From Elysia marginata (Eukaryota > Mollusca > Gastropoda > Plakobranchidae), in NCBI GenBank assembly GCA_019649035.1, contig BMAT01006172.1, forward strand, positions 21,760 to 46,666: a stretch of DNA of 24,907 nucleotides, read 5' to 3'. Positions 1 through 9,584 of this stretch are shown in pieces. Positions within the stretch are counted from its first letter, which is position 1; the number at the start of each line of letters is the position of its first letter. Position numbers and translations under genes: made by a program. The notes below the pieces were generated by a model. It was not told the DNA's origin and did not search any database. It saw only the letters and a program-made list of their open reading frames with translations.

Positions 1-180
1 AGGCGCAAATCACAAATTGAAGAATTGCCTGTAGCCAGGTACCCATTTTACAGGTGGGTGGACTGATGAAAACTAGGGTAAATAGCTTTTCAAGGCAATT
101 GCAACATGTCATGGTCGGGAATCGAACCCACGACCTCCAGATCTCGAGTCCGACGCACTAACCACTCTGCCACGCTTCCC
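1..180 (-). repeat. tRNA-Ser-like SINE, head plus part of body
   Basis: On the minus strand this reads as a tRNA-derived SINE. The A box TGGCAGAGTGG is at 172-162 and the B box GGTTCGATTCC at 128-118. Between them is a seven-base loop CTCGAGA (148-142) flanked by short pairing arms, giving a CGA anticodon as in tRNA-Ser. The long serine variable arm is missing and the acceptor stem is not closed, so this is not a functional tRNA gene. The tRNA-unrelated body follows on the minus strand at about 110-1, including a stretch around TACCCATTTTACAGGTGGG (41-59), and is cut by the window edge. Confidence 0.72.
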
Positions 181-2418
181 CCCATGCTTCATAAATTTAC
201 TGTTTGGTTCTCAAAACACCTGTGTATATGATTGTAAATACTTTGATGACAGATTGCATTTCAATAGGAAAGTATACCTTTATGATCGCACACACATCTT
301 ATGTTGAATTGTTCGGCACATCTCATGTGTGCATAGTTTGAAGACATACATTTTTTTACTCATTTCCACGGATAGCGAAAGATTAGGAGAAATTGGGCGC
401 ACAAAGAAAGAGTTATCGACTGACTACTTGTATGCTTGTATTATACTTCAACCATTAATGAGAAGATCAATGGAATGTTCAATGCTGACTTATTTAGTGA
501 CTAAATCTAAAGGTTCCATTTAGTTTTGCCTTTAAGAATGTATGTAAACAAAATTAGAAAGGTTTCGGCACTTATAATATCGTACATTATTCTCTTTCTT
601 ATAGCAATTACCATAAAAATCCCCAATGATATACCTGTACTAATAACGTGACCCTCATTTATAACCGTTGTTTTCTGGCTTAGAAAAGTACTAACAATCG
701 CTCCTTTTTAACGTAAAAAACAACAGTGATTAAATCGTTTTGAAAAATGCCAGAAAAAACGGGGTTCTTTAAGCCCCTTTTCAGAACTTCTTTCGATACA
801 ACCAAATAATTAATCACCCCATTAAAATGTTCCTCGGTTAAAATTTTGTAATTAATAGCGATATTTAAATTGTTTAAAGATACATACCATTATAAATAGT
901 TTTGTTTTCTTGAATTTTTTTCTTTACCTACAAATCTACCACTATATGAATCGCATTATTTTTGCGTATGCTTTAGCTATTGCAAGAACACAATTAATAT
1001 TGTCAGGTTCAGTAAGAAGAATTATACTGTTGGCTTCATAAATTTGCTTTTTAAACAAGTTCTGTAAAACAAAAGCAAAAAAACAAAAACAGTTGGTTGA
1101 AGGTATAAATTCCCATCAATATTGTTTTACTCAACACTTGCAAAATTAAGTTTCGGTGGAAGCCCGTTGACCTGTAGGACTGTACTGAGTTCAGGCAAAA
1201 TGATAATTGTGCTACAATTTATTCTTACTCGCCTGACCATATAGTGTCATGTTGATGCAATCCTTTGATCATCTCGCAACTGAATTCCTAGGTTATAGAG
1301 CTACAACATTGTGGGAATGTAAAAACATTCTAGTGTAACGAGCACGGGCCTACTTAACTGTCCATGTGTAGTCCCCCTGCACACCCCACTCCCCATCTAG
1401 ATGGTTTGTGAGCTATCAACCTGTCATGCGCTAGACACATGAAAGGGTCTGAATGTCTTCAGTATGTCTTTGTTGTCTCTGTAGGGATTCTGTACAACAA
1501 AGATAGTCTTACATTCTCATGCCAACTGCTGGGCTCTGTGTTGATTATTAATTTTGGTTTTTATCTCTGAAACAGCTCCAGCAAAGTAGTGAATACCAAA
1601 ATAATGTTGATGAAGTCTGAATACCAAACTTTGCACGAGTACATGTAGTTTTGAGAGATACATAAATCTATATGGTTCGAGTTTAAAAAACATTTTACAG
1701 TGGACATTCTTCTCAACTGCCTGCAGGTGTTTTGTAGAATTTTTTGCGGATATTTTACCTGTGCATTATGTACAACTAAGCAGTCAAGACAATTGCTTTA
1801 TCAGATTTGTTTTGATGAAAAACTAGAGAGATTTTTCTGCATTCATCAGAAGGGACATTTTGAGTTTTATTAATCACTCGTATGTAATGAATCGTCGATG
1901 ACAACACCCTGATACGTGTTACATTTCATTGCTATTTTGCTCCGTCAAAATTTAATATACATTCTGATATTATAGAATTGTCATAAAAACATACCCATGT
2001 TGTCAATATAAGTGTTGTAAAAACGATACGTTATGTGAAAAAAATACCATACCAATACATTGCCTGCCTTTTCGATCCAGTTGGAATCTAAAATCGCTCA
2101 AGAAATGGAGAAGGGTTGTTTGCCCTAAAACTTCAAATCATGTCGAACTTCTACGCTTAGCCTCTAAAATGTCTATTTTATGTATCTATGTTAATAAAGT
2201 TTCAACCAGATTTTAAAATAGTCTTGAGGATATTATCGCATTTTTCGTTATCGTAAAAAATTCAAAAATTTAGTTATATTCTCGTTACCTTATGAATTTA
2301 AGAGCAGAAAATAATAAATTACTAACTACAACTGTCTTTTTTAGAGCGAAGATATAAAATAGGTAAACAACAAGGAATCACAAGTTGACATTCGCTAGTT
2401 TGCCGTAGCTACAGAGGA
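181..2418. other. Intergenic AT-rich DNA, no gene seen
   Basis: No exon with convincing splice sites and no ORF above about 65 codons was found on either strand. A slightly GC-richer patch lies at about 1330-1460 (near the CCCCCTGCACACCCCACTCC run) but contains no recognisable element. This is the upstream flank of gene 1. Confidence 0.5.
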
Positions 2419-2425
2419 TATAAAA
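2419..2425 (+). promoter_or_regulatory. Predicted TATA box of gene 1
   Basis: TATAAAA lies in a good context (GAGGATATAAAAAAGGGG). It is about 25-30 bases upstream of a GC-richer stretch that ends in a strong splice donor, so it is likely a core promoter. Initiation would fall at about 2445-2455. No clear initiator or downstream element was seen. Confidence 0.45.
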
Positions 2426-2447
2426 AAGGGGATTGAAGACTGTACTG

Positions 2448-2527
2448 GCTTTTGAAAATTCGCAGCTACTCGCGTCGCCAATCGCCATATTTCTCAACTT
2501 CTTCACAAGGTCGCTCCAAGACAGGGG
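2448..2527 (+). other. Predicted non-coding first exon (5' UTR) of gene 1
   Basis: This stretch is GC-richer than its flanks. It starts about 28 bases after the TATA box and ends at GACAGGG|GTAAGC, a near-consensus splice donor at 2528. It contains no ATG. The next plausible acceptor before the coding exon is AG at 3277-3278, following a pyrimidine-rich stretch (about 3251-3270), with a second AG at 3291-3292. The start position is inferred from the TATA spacing only. Confidence 0.42.
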
Positions 2528-3297
2528 GTAAGCTTAGCAGAAAGTTGACTGTACAAATAAGCAACGTTTTGTTTATGAATTTTTGTGTTGCTTCGTAGTT
2601 TGACCAAATAGTATTGTTTTGTATTTGAAGCTAATTTAATTTTGTTTCCCAACTCTTTATCCTATAGATTCTGATCTGTTGCTGATCTATGTTCAATGAG
2701 CATGAAATCAATTTTTTTGTGCGAAAATGTTTTAGGTGCGAACTGAAGTTTATTAGCTTATAAGATATTTTTAGATTTGGATAACATTTTATAGGATTGG
2801 ATAAATGATGCAATTCTAGACAGATTAAAACCACTCTATTGTTGAGCCCACGATAATAAATACGAATTGCGATATCTACTTAGCGGACCATTAACTCAGC
2901 CTCAGGCTTTCTCTCAAAGACAACCCAAGATAAGGTTACAAAAAAACGACTAGTGTATTGTATTGCTACTTTTCCCCTATATACTTTGCATCTACAAGTT
3001 ATGACATAATATAGAAAATGTGACGTGAGTAGTTCAACTAGGATTATGATATGAACGAAAGAAAATTAAGTTGTTGTGGAGATCTTTCATTACTACTAAT
3101 TGCACAATGGAGCAGTTTTATCAATGCCTTATTGTGGTTTTGTTTCTAAATTGTTTCTAAACAATGCTAAAACAGTTTAAATTGCATTTCTGATAGTAAT
3201 GCTATCTATCAGGCAGAAGAAAGGAAGAATATCATCTAAATTTTTCGATGACACTACTTTCTATCACTCCACATAAAGCTGTTGGCGATCAGCTAAC

Positions 3298-3412
3298 ATG
3301 CCAGGGCCGGAGCAGCGAAGGGTCAAGCTGCTGACTCTAGTGATGCTGTCAACAGTCCTCTTACTCACCGTCTCTCCTACTCACGCTGCTCCTGTGAAAA
3401 CCAAACGCTCTG
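3298..3412 (+). CDS. Gene 1, coding exon 1: signal peptide and KTKR site
   Basis: The ATG at 3298 opens a 38-codon exon ending TCTG|GTAGGT, a good donor, in phase 1 (one base, G, carried over). The N-terminus has a basic stretch (EQRRVK) and a hydrophobic core (LLTLVMLSTVLLLTV), then SPTHA, a plausible signal-peptidase site before APVKTKRS. KTKR just before the exon end resembles a proprotein-convertase site. The exon therefore supplies a complete leader, so that whatever is spliced on becomes the mature secreted product. Two downstream acceptors in phase 1 can be used: 5224 (G+GT, Gly) and 9021 (G+CG, Ala). Reading on without splicing gives a meaningless tail ending at 3501. The signal peptide is a sequence-based inference and the family is unknown. 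Confidence 0.6.
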
Positions 3413-5223
3413 GTAGGTACTCCCTTCACTGGATCGTGTTGAAAAAGCTTAAAATATGTCGACGGCATTTAAATGGTTACTTTTTGCACTCTTCGCTTTG
3501 AAAATGATATTCTATCATTGGTCATAAATCTTAGAATGTGTTTCCTTCAAGAACAAAATCATTTGTCTTTTCACCTTGAATCTCATGTCGTGAGTATATT
3601 GTTTTACTAGCATTTTGCATTGATACGAAGAATTTGTTGAGTGATAAAGTCCAAGCATTTTCAAAATGATTATGTTTGTGATAAAAATACTTCATTTTTC
3701 ATTAAATTCAGCAATCACAATAGTTGTGTATCATGGAACTTTTCTATAATTTTATTTTTATATCAATCGTTAAAATCTTTGGTGACATGTTATTTTATAA
3801 ATAATAATAATAAAGCATGTGATACAGTTCATCAAAATGTACTATGTTTTTTAATGGCACCCTTTCATGAAGTGAAATAAGCTAGATAACAAGGTTTGCA
3901 GAAGTGCTTTCGTAATTTTATTTTGTTCTTCCATTTGTTTAGTTTGAGTTTGATGATGTGCAACTCAATAAATTAAAAGAAGAGTAATTGGAACGTTGAT
4001 GAAATGAAGAATAGCCCAGACATTTACATTAGTAGCACAATTTCTTTACTACCTAAATGAAAGCAAATAATACATCTCGACCTATATAAAAACTACACCT
4101 GTATATTGTGAGCAGGTTTATCAACTCAAAAACTTATTCAGACAAATGGTTATTTAAATATGTTTCATTGCCTTTACTTGGCCCCTTTAAAACTTATGTG
4201 AAATCACGTAAAACAATAGTGCCAATGTGATACGCTTTCAGGAAGACTAAAATGTCAATAAAACACAAAGTGCATGGAACTTGGCTTAATATGAAAAAAT
4301 AATATTGTATTTAGTAGGATGCTATGTGCTTGAAGTGCTTGAAATAAAATGATTAACTACTTTTCCACAATAAGCCCACCGAAAAGCTCTTCGCAATTCA
4401 GAATTTCATTTAAGTGGTGCTCATCAGTAAGAGAGAGAGAGAGGAGAAGGGGGGGGGTGATAGATTCTGGCTTTCAGATATATGTAAAAACATAGATAGT
4501 TTCTCTTATTACTAGCGTTCAAAGCTCAGAAAGAAAAAAAGTTTATTATACTAAGAACATTGAAAAATTAAGGCTCGACATGTTTTACACAGTAAAAAAT
4601 ATTCAAACGTTAATGAGATTATGTTATACACCATACAACTTTATTTTGTTCTTGGAGGTTTATTTCCTGTGGTAAAGAATGCCATAATATAATATCTTAA
4701 TGCTTTGCACTATTATTATATCAGCTGAATGTGAATGCAGGCTAGTCAGCAAAATAATTTGCATGATAGAACTAAAACTGGATATTTTATTGTCTTTGCT
4801 CTCCGTTATATAAATAGAAATGCTGCAGCGGATTTGTGAAAAAAATTGCATGCCTTAGCCAGAATTACGCATTTGAAAAACATGAGGAACTCATTTACAA
4901 ATAGCATGCAAACTTTGTTAATTTCATTTAGCCCTGATATTTAAAACATGTTTGGACATTATTTGATATTAAATAAAAAACAAAAAAAAAACAAATGACA
5001 TTTAGTGTAACTTGGAAGGTCCCTTCCATCTGTTTGACGACAAATACTTTTGGCAAGATTTAGATAACTTAACTAACGATACAAACTGTAGAAAGCTCAA
5101 AGCCAACAACACTAGATGTTTTCGGGTACGAAATGAAGTTAACACATTACCAAATATTTTTTAAAAAACTCAGATGGTATACAAACATATAATGTTTGGT
5201 CATTATTTTCATTTCTTTTGTAG
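3413..5223 (+). other. Intron of gene 1 between the leader exon and cassette A
   Basis: Runs from GTAGGT at 3413 to TTTCTTTTGTAG at 5223. It is AT-rich, with a short GA/poly-G tract at about 4432-4459 and scattered AATAAA words, but no internal exon that I can support. Confidence 0.5.
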
Positions 5224-5329
5224 GTGAGGGAAGCAGTAAGGTGACAGTTCAGCCTTTAGTTCCAATGCTTCACTACCCGATCAAACTGAATATAATGCTC
5301 ACACCAGCACAGTCCAGTATCAACTCCAT
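5224..5329 (+). CDS. Gene 1, cassette A first exon (secreted protein of unknown family)
   Basis: Bounded by a pyrimidine-rich acceptor (CATTTCTTTTGTAG) and a consensus donor (CCAT|GTAAGT). Entered in phase 1 from the leader exon it encodes 35 residues: a Ser/Lys/Val-rich start, then QPLVPMLHYP and the alternating hydrophobic stretch IKLNIML, then TPAQSSINS, ending in phase 2 with AT. The alternating pattern suggests beta strands. Spliced to 8007 the AT becomes ATG and the frame stays open. An alternative partner is an AG at 9026-9027, which also restores frame into the cassette B reading frame. There are no cysteines. Without splicing, the frame ends at once at TAA (5331). Confidence 0.55.
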
Positions 5330-7534
5330 GTAAGTGGAGCCATTTGGCCTTTTTTAACCGCTGAGTACTAGTATTCGCATTCAATAAAACACAATCATAC
5401 TATGGTAAAAGTAGGATTTCAACCTGTTACTATCAAAATAACCTAGACGCTTGGACCAAAAATTCTGAGAAAAGAACACATTGACTTATTACTAATACTC
5501 AGTTACATGTATATGTTTATGACAGTCAATAACTCTAGGTTTATTTTAAAAATTTAATAAAAAATGTTAGGCCTCCTAGCCAATATTTCTTTTCTCTGCG
5601 ACCCATTTTGTGCGAGGCTAAATCAATATGCCAAACAACCTTTTTTAAGACCAGGAATTTTTAAAACTGACTCTTTGGAAAAAATATTGGCTCCTCAATT
5701 TTGTGTTGTCTTCTGATCTTGCCGATATAGAACTACATCTAGATATAGATTAGAACTATAAATTATACTCGAAGTAATTTAGGAGAGGGGGGGATTAAGT
5801 GATCACTTAGGATAAGTAGATCTTAATCATTCCTTCTGCTGGCTTGGCCTCCACATCAAAACAATATGGCATTTCTTCACATAAAATAATCTGGCACCGA
5901 ATGGCACAAATTACAAATATTTAATCTAGCCACGAAAAAGACCACAGATAGCCAGTGAATTAGAAAGAAGCCACCACACTCATGCACAAGCATTCTTTAT
6001 TCTTTATCATCCTTTCTTAGCTGTATTCATAGATCCCTTCTTAGATCACTATATCTAGACCTATGGTATCTTTTCTAGGCCAAATATGCTTTAGAAAAAG
6101 ATGCGAACTTTGGTGTCCAATAGATCTCACCAATATGTACGTAAGGGAGAGGAAAAAGCAAGGTCACTGCGAGAGCTTCGTGTTAGGAAAAGAAATCTAT
6201 ATTTAGAGCTAAACTCAAACCCAGATTATCTATTAATAGACGTAGAAGAAAGACAAATACCTGTACATCTAGATCTCTCATATGTAAATAATTATAGAAA
6301 CTCTTGATCCCTTAGCTTTAGATAATCCAGTAGTAAAACCAAGACAAAGACCTGTATGTGTAGATCTAGATCTCCCAAATCTAGACATGTGGTTTTCTTC
6401 GCAATTGATGTAAGTACCAATATATACCAGTAGGCTTACATTAGTCCACCTGCTGTCCTCACACATTCTCAAGTCCCTATGATAATTATTTTGCAATTAG
6501 ATCTGTTATGATTTGCCACTCCCTCCTACTGTTCGTAGAACAGGTACCTCAACTAGTATCACAAATTATAAAACACCTATTAATACGCAAGACTAAGCTA
6601 GTAAAATAAGTGTTTTTGTTCCAACAAAAGATTGAACTGGAACAAAGTCTATAAATTTCACAATGCAACTTATCCCGTTACACGGGACTAAACTTCTTAA
6701 TATGCCATTAGAAATAATTTCTTGAAATACTTTCGTATGATGAAATAATGTTTTTAGAATGAAGAACCAAACGAATAGTAGCCAGTAAATAAAAACCAGA
6801 AAAAACACAAGACAGAGTGATAGAAAAATTTAGTTTGAACATTCCAGAATGATGAGGCAGCATACACTGTGTATTACTTAAAATAAAGTCGCATGTCATA
6901 AATGGGAGGACAGCCATAGACAGGACACTCCAGCTGGGTAATGTGGTGGAAGAAATAATAAATACGCAGAAAAGGCGAAGGAAACACAAATTAAAATAGG
7001 GATAGGATGGAGTTCAATTGAATTTCACTTACTTTTGTACAAAGATAAGAAATTTGGCTTGGTGCTGTTTTTTTTTTTTTTGGCCGTTAAAGATAGGCGG
7101 AGAAAACAGTTATAGAGAAATAGAGCAGTCAGGTGCGAGGGCAGATGAGAAGATTGAAATGGATAGAAATATGACATAAAAAAGAAAATAAGATCTAGCC
7201 AGACAATTGTATTCATAGTGTGACAGATGTACAGATGCAATATACAGACACGTTGTATAAAGATGAAAAAAGGGGGGCAGCTTTTGACTTCACCTAGTAT
7301 GTTGACCGACCAGGACGAGTAAACAACATAAATCATAGGTAAATAAATCTTCTGTATGCGTTATAGATAAGAGCAATCCAATATTTACCATAATAAAATT
7401 TCTAGATATAAATAACTAAAACCATTATAACACTCACAGTTATGTAATATTTTCCAACAACAGCACAGAGTCACGTACCTGCCTTTTTTATAATTTAGAG
7501 AAAAAATACCATAGCAAAAACTTTCGCCCCTCAG

Positions 7535-7542
7535 TGACGTCA
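7535..7542. promoter_or_regulatory. Perfect palindromic CRE-type site TGACGTCA
   Basis: The octamer TGACGTCA is the classical CREB/ATF binding sequence. It sits about 460 bases upstream of the cassette A terminal exon, inside the predicted intron. A single octamer is expected by chance about once per 65 kb at even base composition, and more rarely in AT-rich DNA, so function is only a possibility. Confidence 0.25.
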
Positions 7543-7694
7543 TTTGGCGAGTAAAAATGCTTTCTATAGTAGAGATATGCCGATCTTGCTTTAACAGGAC
7601 GCAAAATAATAAAGCTGAAAACAGTAAAATAATACAAAAAATATGCCCACTTGTTTATCAGTTCTGCTTGTTTGCATTTGAGCAGAAGATTACG

Positions 7695-7771
7695 TCATCA
7701 TCATCAACATCATCATCATCATCAACAGCAGCATCAGCAGCATCAACAACAACAGTAGCAGTAGTAGCAGC
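7695..7771 (+). repeat. Imperfect TCA/CAG/CAA/TAG trinucleotide microsatellite
   Basis: Interrupted ATC, CAA, CAG and TAG triplets. The apparent Ser/Thr-rich ORF over it (7557-7877) is produced by the repeat. Confidence 0.9.
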
Positions 7772-8006
7772 ATTTCGTACACCAACTGATCAATATTATT
7801 TTAAACATCGCCCATTTAAGCTATGGTGTTTCTCCTTGGAACCAGTCTTAAAAGACGCCAGTTTGACGCATCACTAATGGGATGCCTCTATAGTTTATGT
7901 CCACCCAGAATAGTTTTTGCTGCTCCAGCTCGCTAGTTCAATCACCGCTATTTATCTTGGCTTAGCCTATAGCCATGAATAATGACATCTGTGTGTGTTT
8001 GTACAG

Positions 8007-8094
8007 GCTTTACGAGAACATCTCCTCTCGATTTAGTCTGGTACTTTCCCTGAACATGACATTTCACACAGAAGCGCAACCGTCCTTCGCTTAA
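8007..8094 (+). CDS. Gene 1, cassette A terminal exon
   Basis: A good acceptor (GTGTGTGTTTGTACAG) precedes 8007. Entered in phase 2 from 5329, the first codon is AT+G (Met). 28 further residues follow and the frame stops at TAA (8092-8094). The peptide has ENISSRFSLVLSLNMT, with two N-glycosylation sequons (NIS, NMT), then FHTEAQPSFA. The RFSLVLSLNM stretch parallels KFNLRLQM in cassette B and IKLNIML in the preceding exon. No consensus donor lies inside the exon (the only GT words are GTCTGG, GTACTT and GTCCTT), so it is best read as terminal. Together with the leader and the 5224 exon, the product would be about 102 residues. An AATAAA lies about 200 bases downstream. Confidence 0.5.
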
Positions 8095-8290
8095 CCTTGA
8101 CAAAATCTCGGCCATTACTTTTAACAGTTCAAGGATATTTGAAGTACAATTATTACAGTTAAGTTGAAATTATGTAACGATTTAGTTAACTTGCGATAAG
8201 CTCGTAACTAGCAGTCCCTGTTTCAATATCACTATTATGTTTTTAACATAGGCTAATACGAAACGTTGTAGTAGTACCGTTCTCGTTTCA

Positions 8291-8296
8291 AATAAA
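8291..8296 (+). promoter_or_regulatory. Candidate poly(A) signal for cassette A
   Basis: AATAAA lies 197 bases after the TAA stop of the 8007 exon. AATAAA words are frequent in this AT-rich window, so the support is mainly positional. Confidence 0.3.
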
Positions 8297-9020
8297 ACAC
8301 GTCTGAATTAAATAACCACAAAGTTTTAATGAAAAAACAAACAAACAAAAAATACTCTATTTTTATTTTAAGCATTTCAAAAGCGACCGGGGTGGAAACT
8401 ATGAAGCACCACACGAAGTGAAAAACTATAATTATATCCATACATTTCTTTTTTTTTTAAATCTAGAAAATGCGCTCATTAAGACAATAATATTGTATAA
8501 CTATTCTTCTTACGATAAAAAATATGTTATACTATTAGGTTATAATAGAATCCAAAATCATTATTAAAACTTCGAAAACAACAAAGCAACCTGTATTAAA
8601 AGTATGTTTACATAGAAACGCCTTGCTTGGAAGTGTATAGTTATTCTTAAAATAGAAGCATTTATATTCAAACGTTAAGATTCTTGTTTAAGTGGCTTAT
8701 GAATAGGACAACATAATATCGTTATACATTGTTTTTCTTTTTTCTTGAATATGTTAAAACTACGACTCTTTTTTCTAATGTCAAAAAAGTTAACATTCTC
8801 CTCTCTATACCCTCACCACCAAATTGCTTGTCATGCCCCATTCTTTCTCTCTTCCTCTTAGTGTCTGTCTCCTCTTTCACTCTTTTATGCTTTTTCAGAG
8901 GTGCTTAAAACCTCATTCCTTGCTTTTTATATCAAAAAATTAAAAATTGTTAAAATACAAACCTTTTTTTTTTACATTAAAACCATTCCTCAGATAAGTT
9001 ATTGTTTATCTTCCCTCCAG
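8297..9020 (+). other. AT-rich stretch between the two cassettes
   Basis: No exon found. It ends in a long pyrimidine-rich region (about 8800-8890) and then the acceptor tract TTGTTTATCTTCCCTCCAG (9002-9020). Confidence 0.45.
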
Positions 9021-9196
9021 CGTCAAGTCAAGATTCTAACTCAAAACTTCTCAGCCCAACAACATGCCATTTCACCAACTCGGAGATTGCTCTGCCCATT
9101 ACGTTTTCTCTAGAGATGCCCTCGTATGTCATGCTGGGAGGGCACAAGTTTAACCTACGTCTTCAGATGCCAGTCGCTGGCCCTGGCAACGGGTAG
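9021..9196 (+). CDS. Gene 1, cassette B exon (alternative secreted C-terminus)
   Basis: The acceptor TTTATCTTCCCTCCAG is strong. Entered in phase 1 from the leader exon at 3412 (G+CG, Ala), the frame is open for 58 codons to TAG at 9194-9196. With the leader the product is about 96 residues. Residues include TTCHFTNSEIALPITF, then EMPSYVMLGGHKFNLRLQM and a PVAGPGNG tail. The order of motifs (L.P...H[FY]...I.L.I...ML...[KR]F[SN]L.L) matches cassette A, so the two appear paralogous. There is one cysteine and one NSE, but no N-glycosylation sequon. A weaker AG at 9027 would instead fit the phase-2 exit of exon 5224, giving a product carrying both halves. A GG|GTAGTA word at 9193 could act as a donor and extend the gene. 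Poly(A) words at 9400 and 9579 favour a terminal exon. Confidence 0.55.
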
Positions 9197-9399
9197 TAGT
9201 TCTGCCGACAGCCCTGAGGAGCCCATTTACTTGTGCATGTTAACAAGTTGTTGGTGTTAAACACACATCCGATCAATGGTCGAGCCAGAAGAGAGTAGCG
9301 TGATGAGCAGAGGGGTTTTTGATAAAGGTGTCAGGAAAAAAAAACAGCCCATGCTTTCACAAACAAAGATGAGAGGATCACTACCATTGTTTTTATACA

Positions 9400-9405
9400 A
9401 ATAAA
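9400..9405 (+). promoter_or_regulatory. Candidate poly(A) signal for cassette B
   Basis: AATAAA lies 203 bases after the TAG, followed by a T/GT-rich stretch (TTACTTTTTAATATATTTTT). A second AATAAA is at 9579-9584. Confidence 0.35.
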
Positions 9406-9584
9406 CTGATATTTACTTTTTAATATATTTTTGCTTGTTTGTCATATCAAAGTTGATCTTTTTATTGCTTTCCATTCAGATTCTATCTAATTTGTATCAT
9501 ATCGTCTACACCATTACTTTAATTTTGTCCTGAGCTTCAGTTATAAAGTTAGACATTTTAAGAAAACTGTATTGTTTTAATAAA

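Larger units (their letters stand above)
5330..8006 (+). other. Intron of gene 1 within cassette A
   Basis: Runs from GTAAGT at 5330 to GTTTGTACAG at 8006. It contains clusters of CTAGATCTAGA-like words (5735-5755, 6050, 6268, 6360-6385), a perfect TGACGTCA at 7535-7542 and a TCA/CAG/CAA microsatellite at 7695-7771. The hydrophobic minus-strand ORFs at 6593-6989 show no splice or family evidence and look fortuitous. No internal exon is supported. Confidence 0.45.

Noticed and set aside
118-180. Functional tRNA-Ser gene
   Set aside because: No long variable arm and no closed acceptor stem.
6593-7336. Hydrophobic minus-strand ORFs of 71-103 codons that look like membrane proteins
   Set aside because: AT-rich DNA gives Phe/Leu/Ile-rich chance ORFs. 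No splice sites, start context or family motif supports them.
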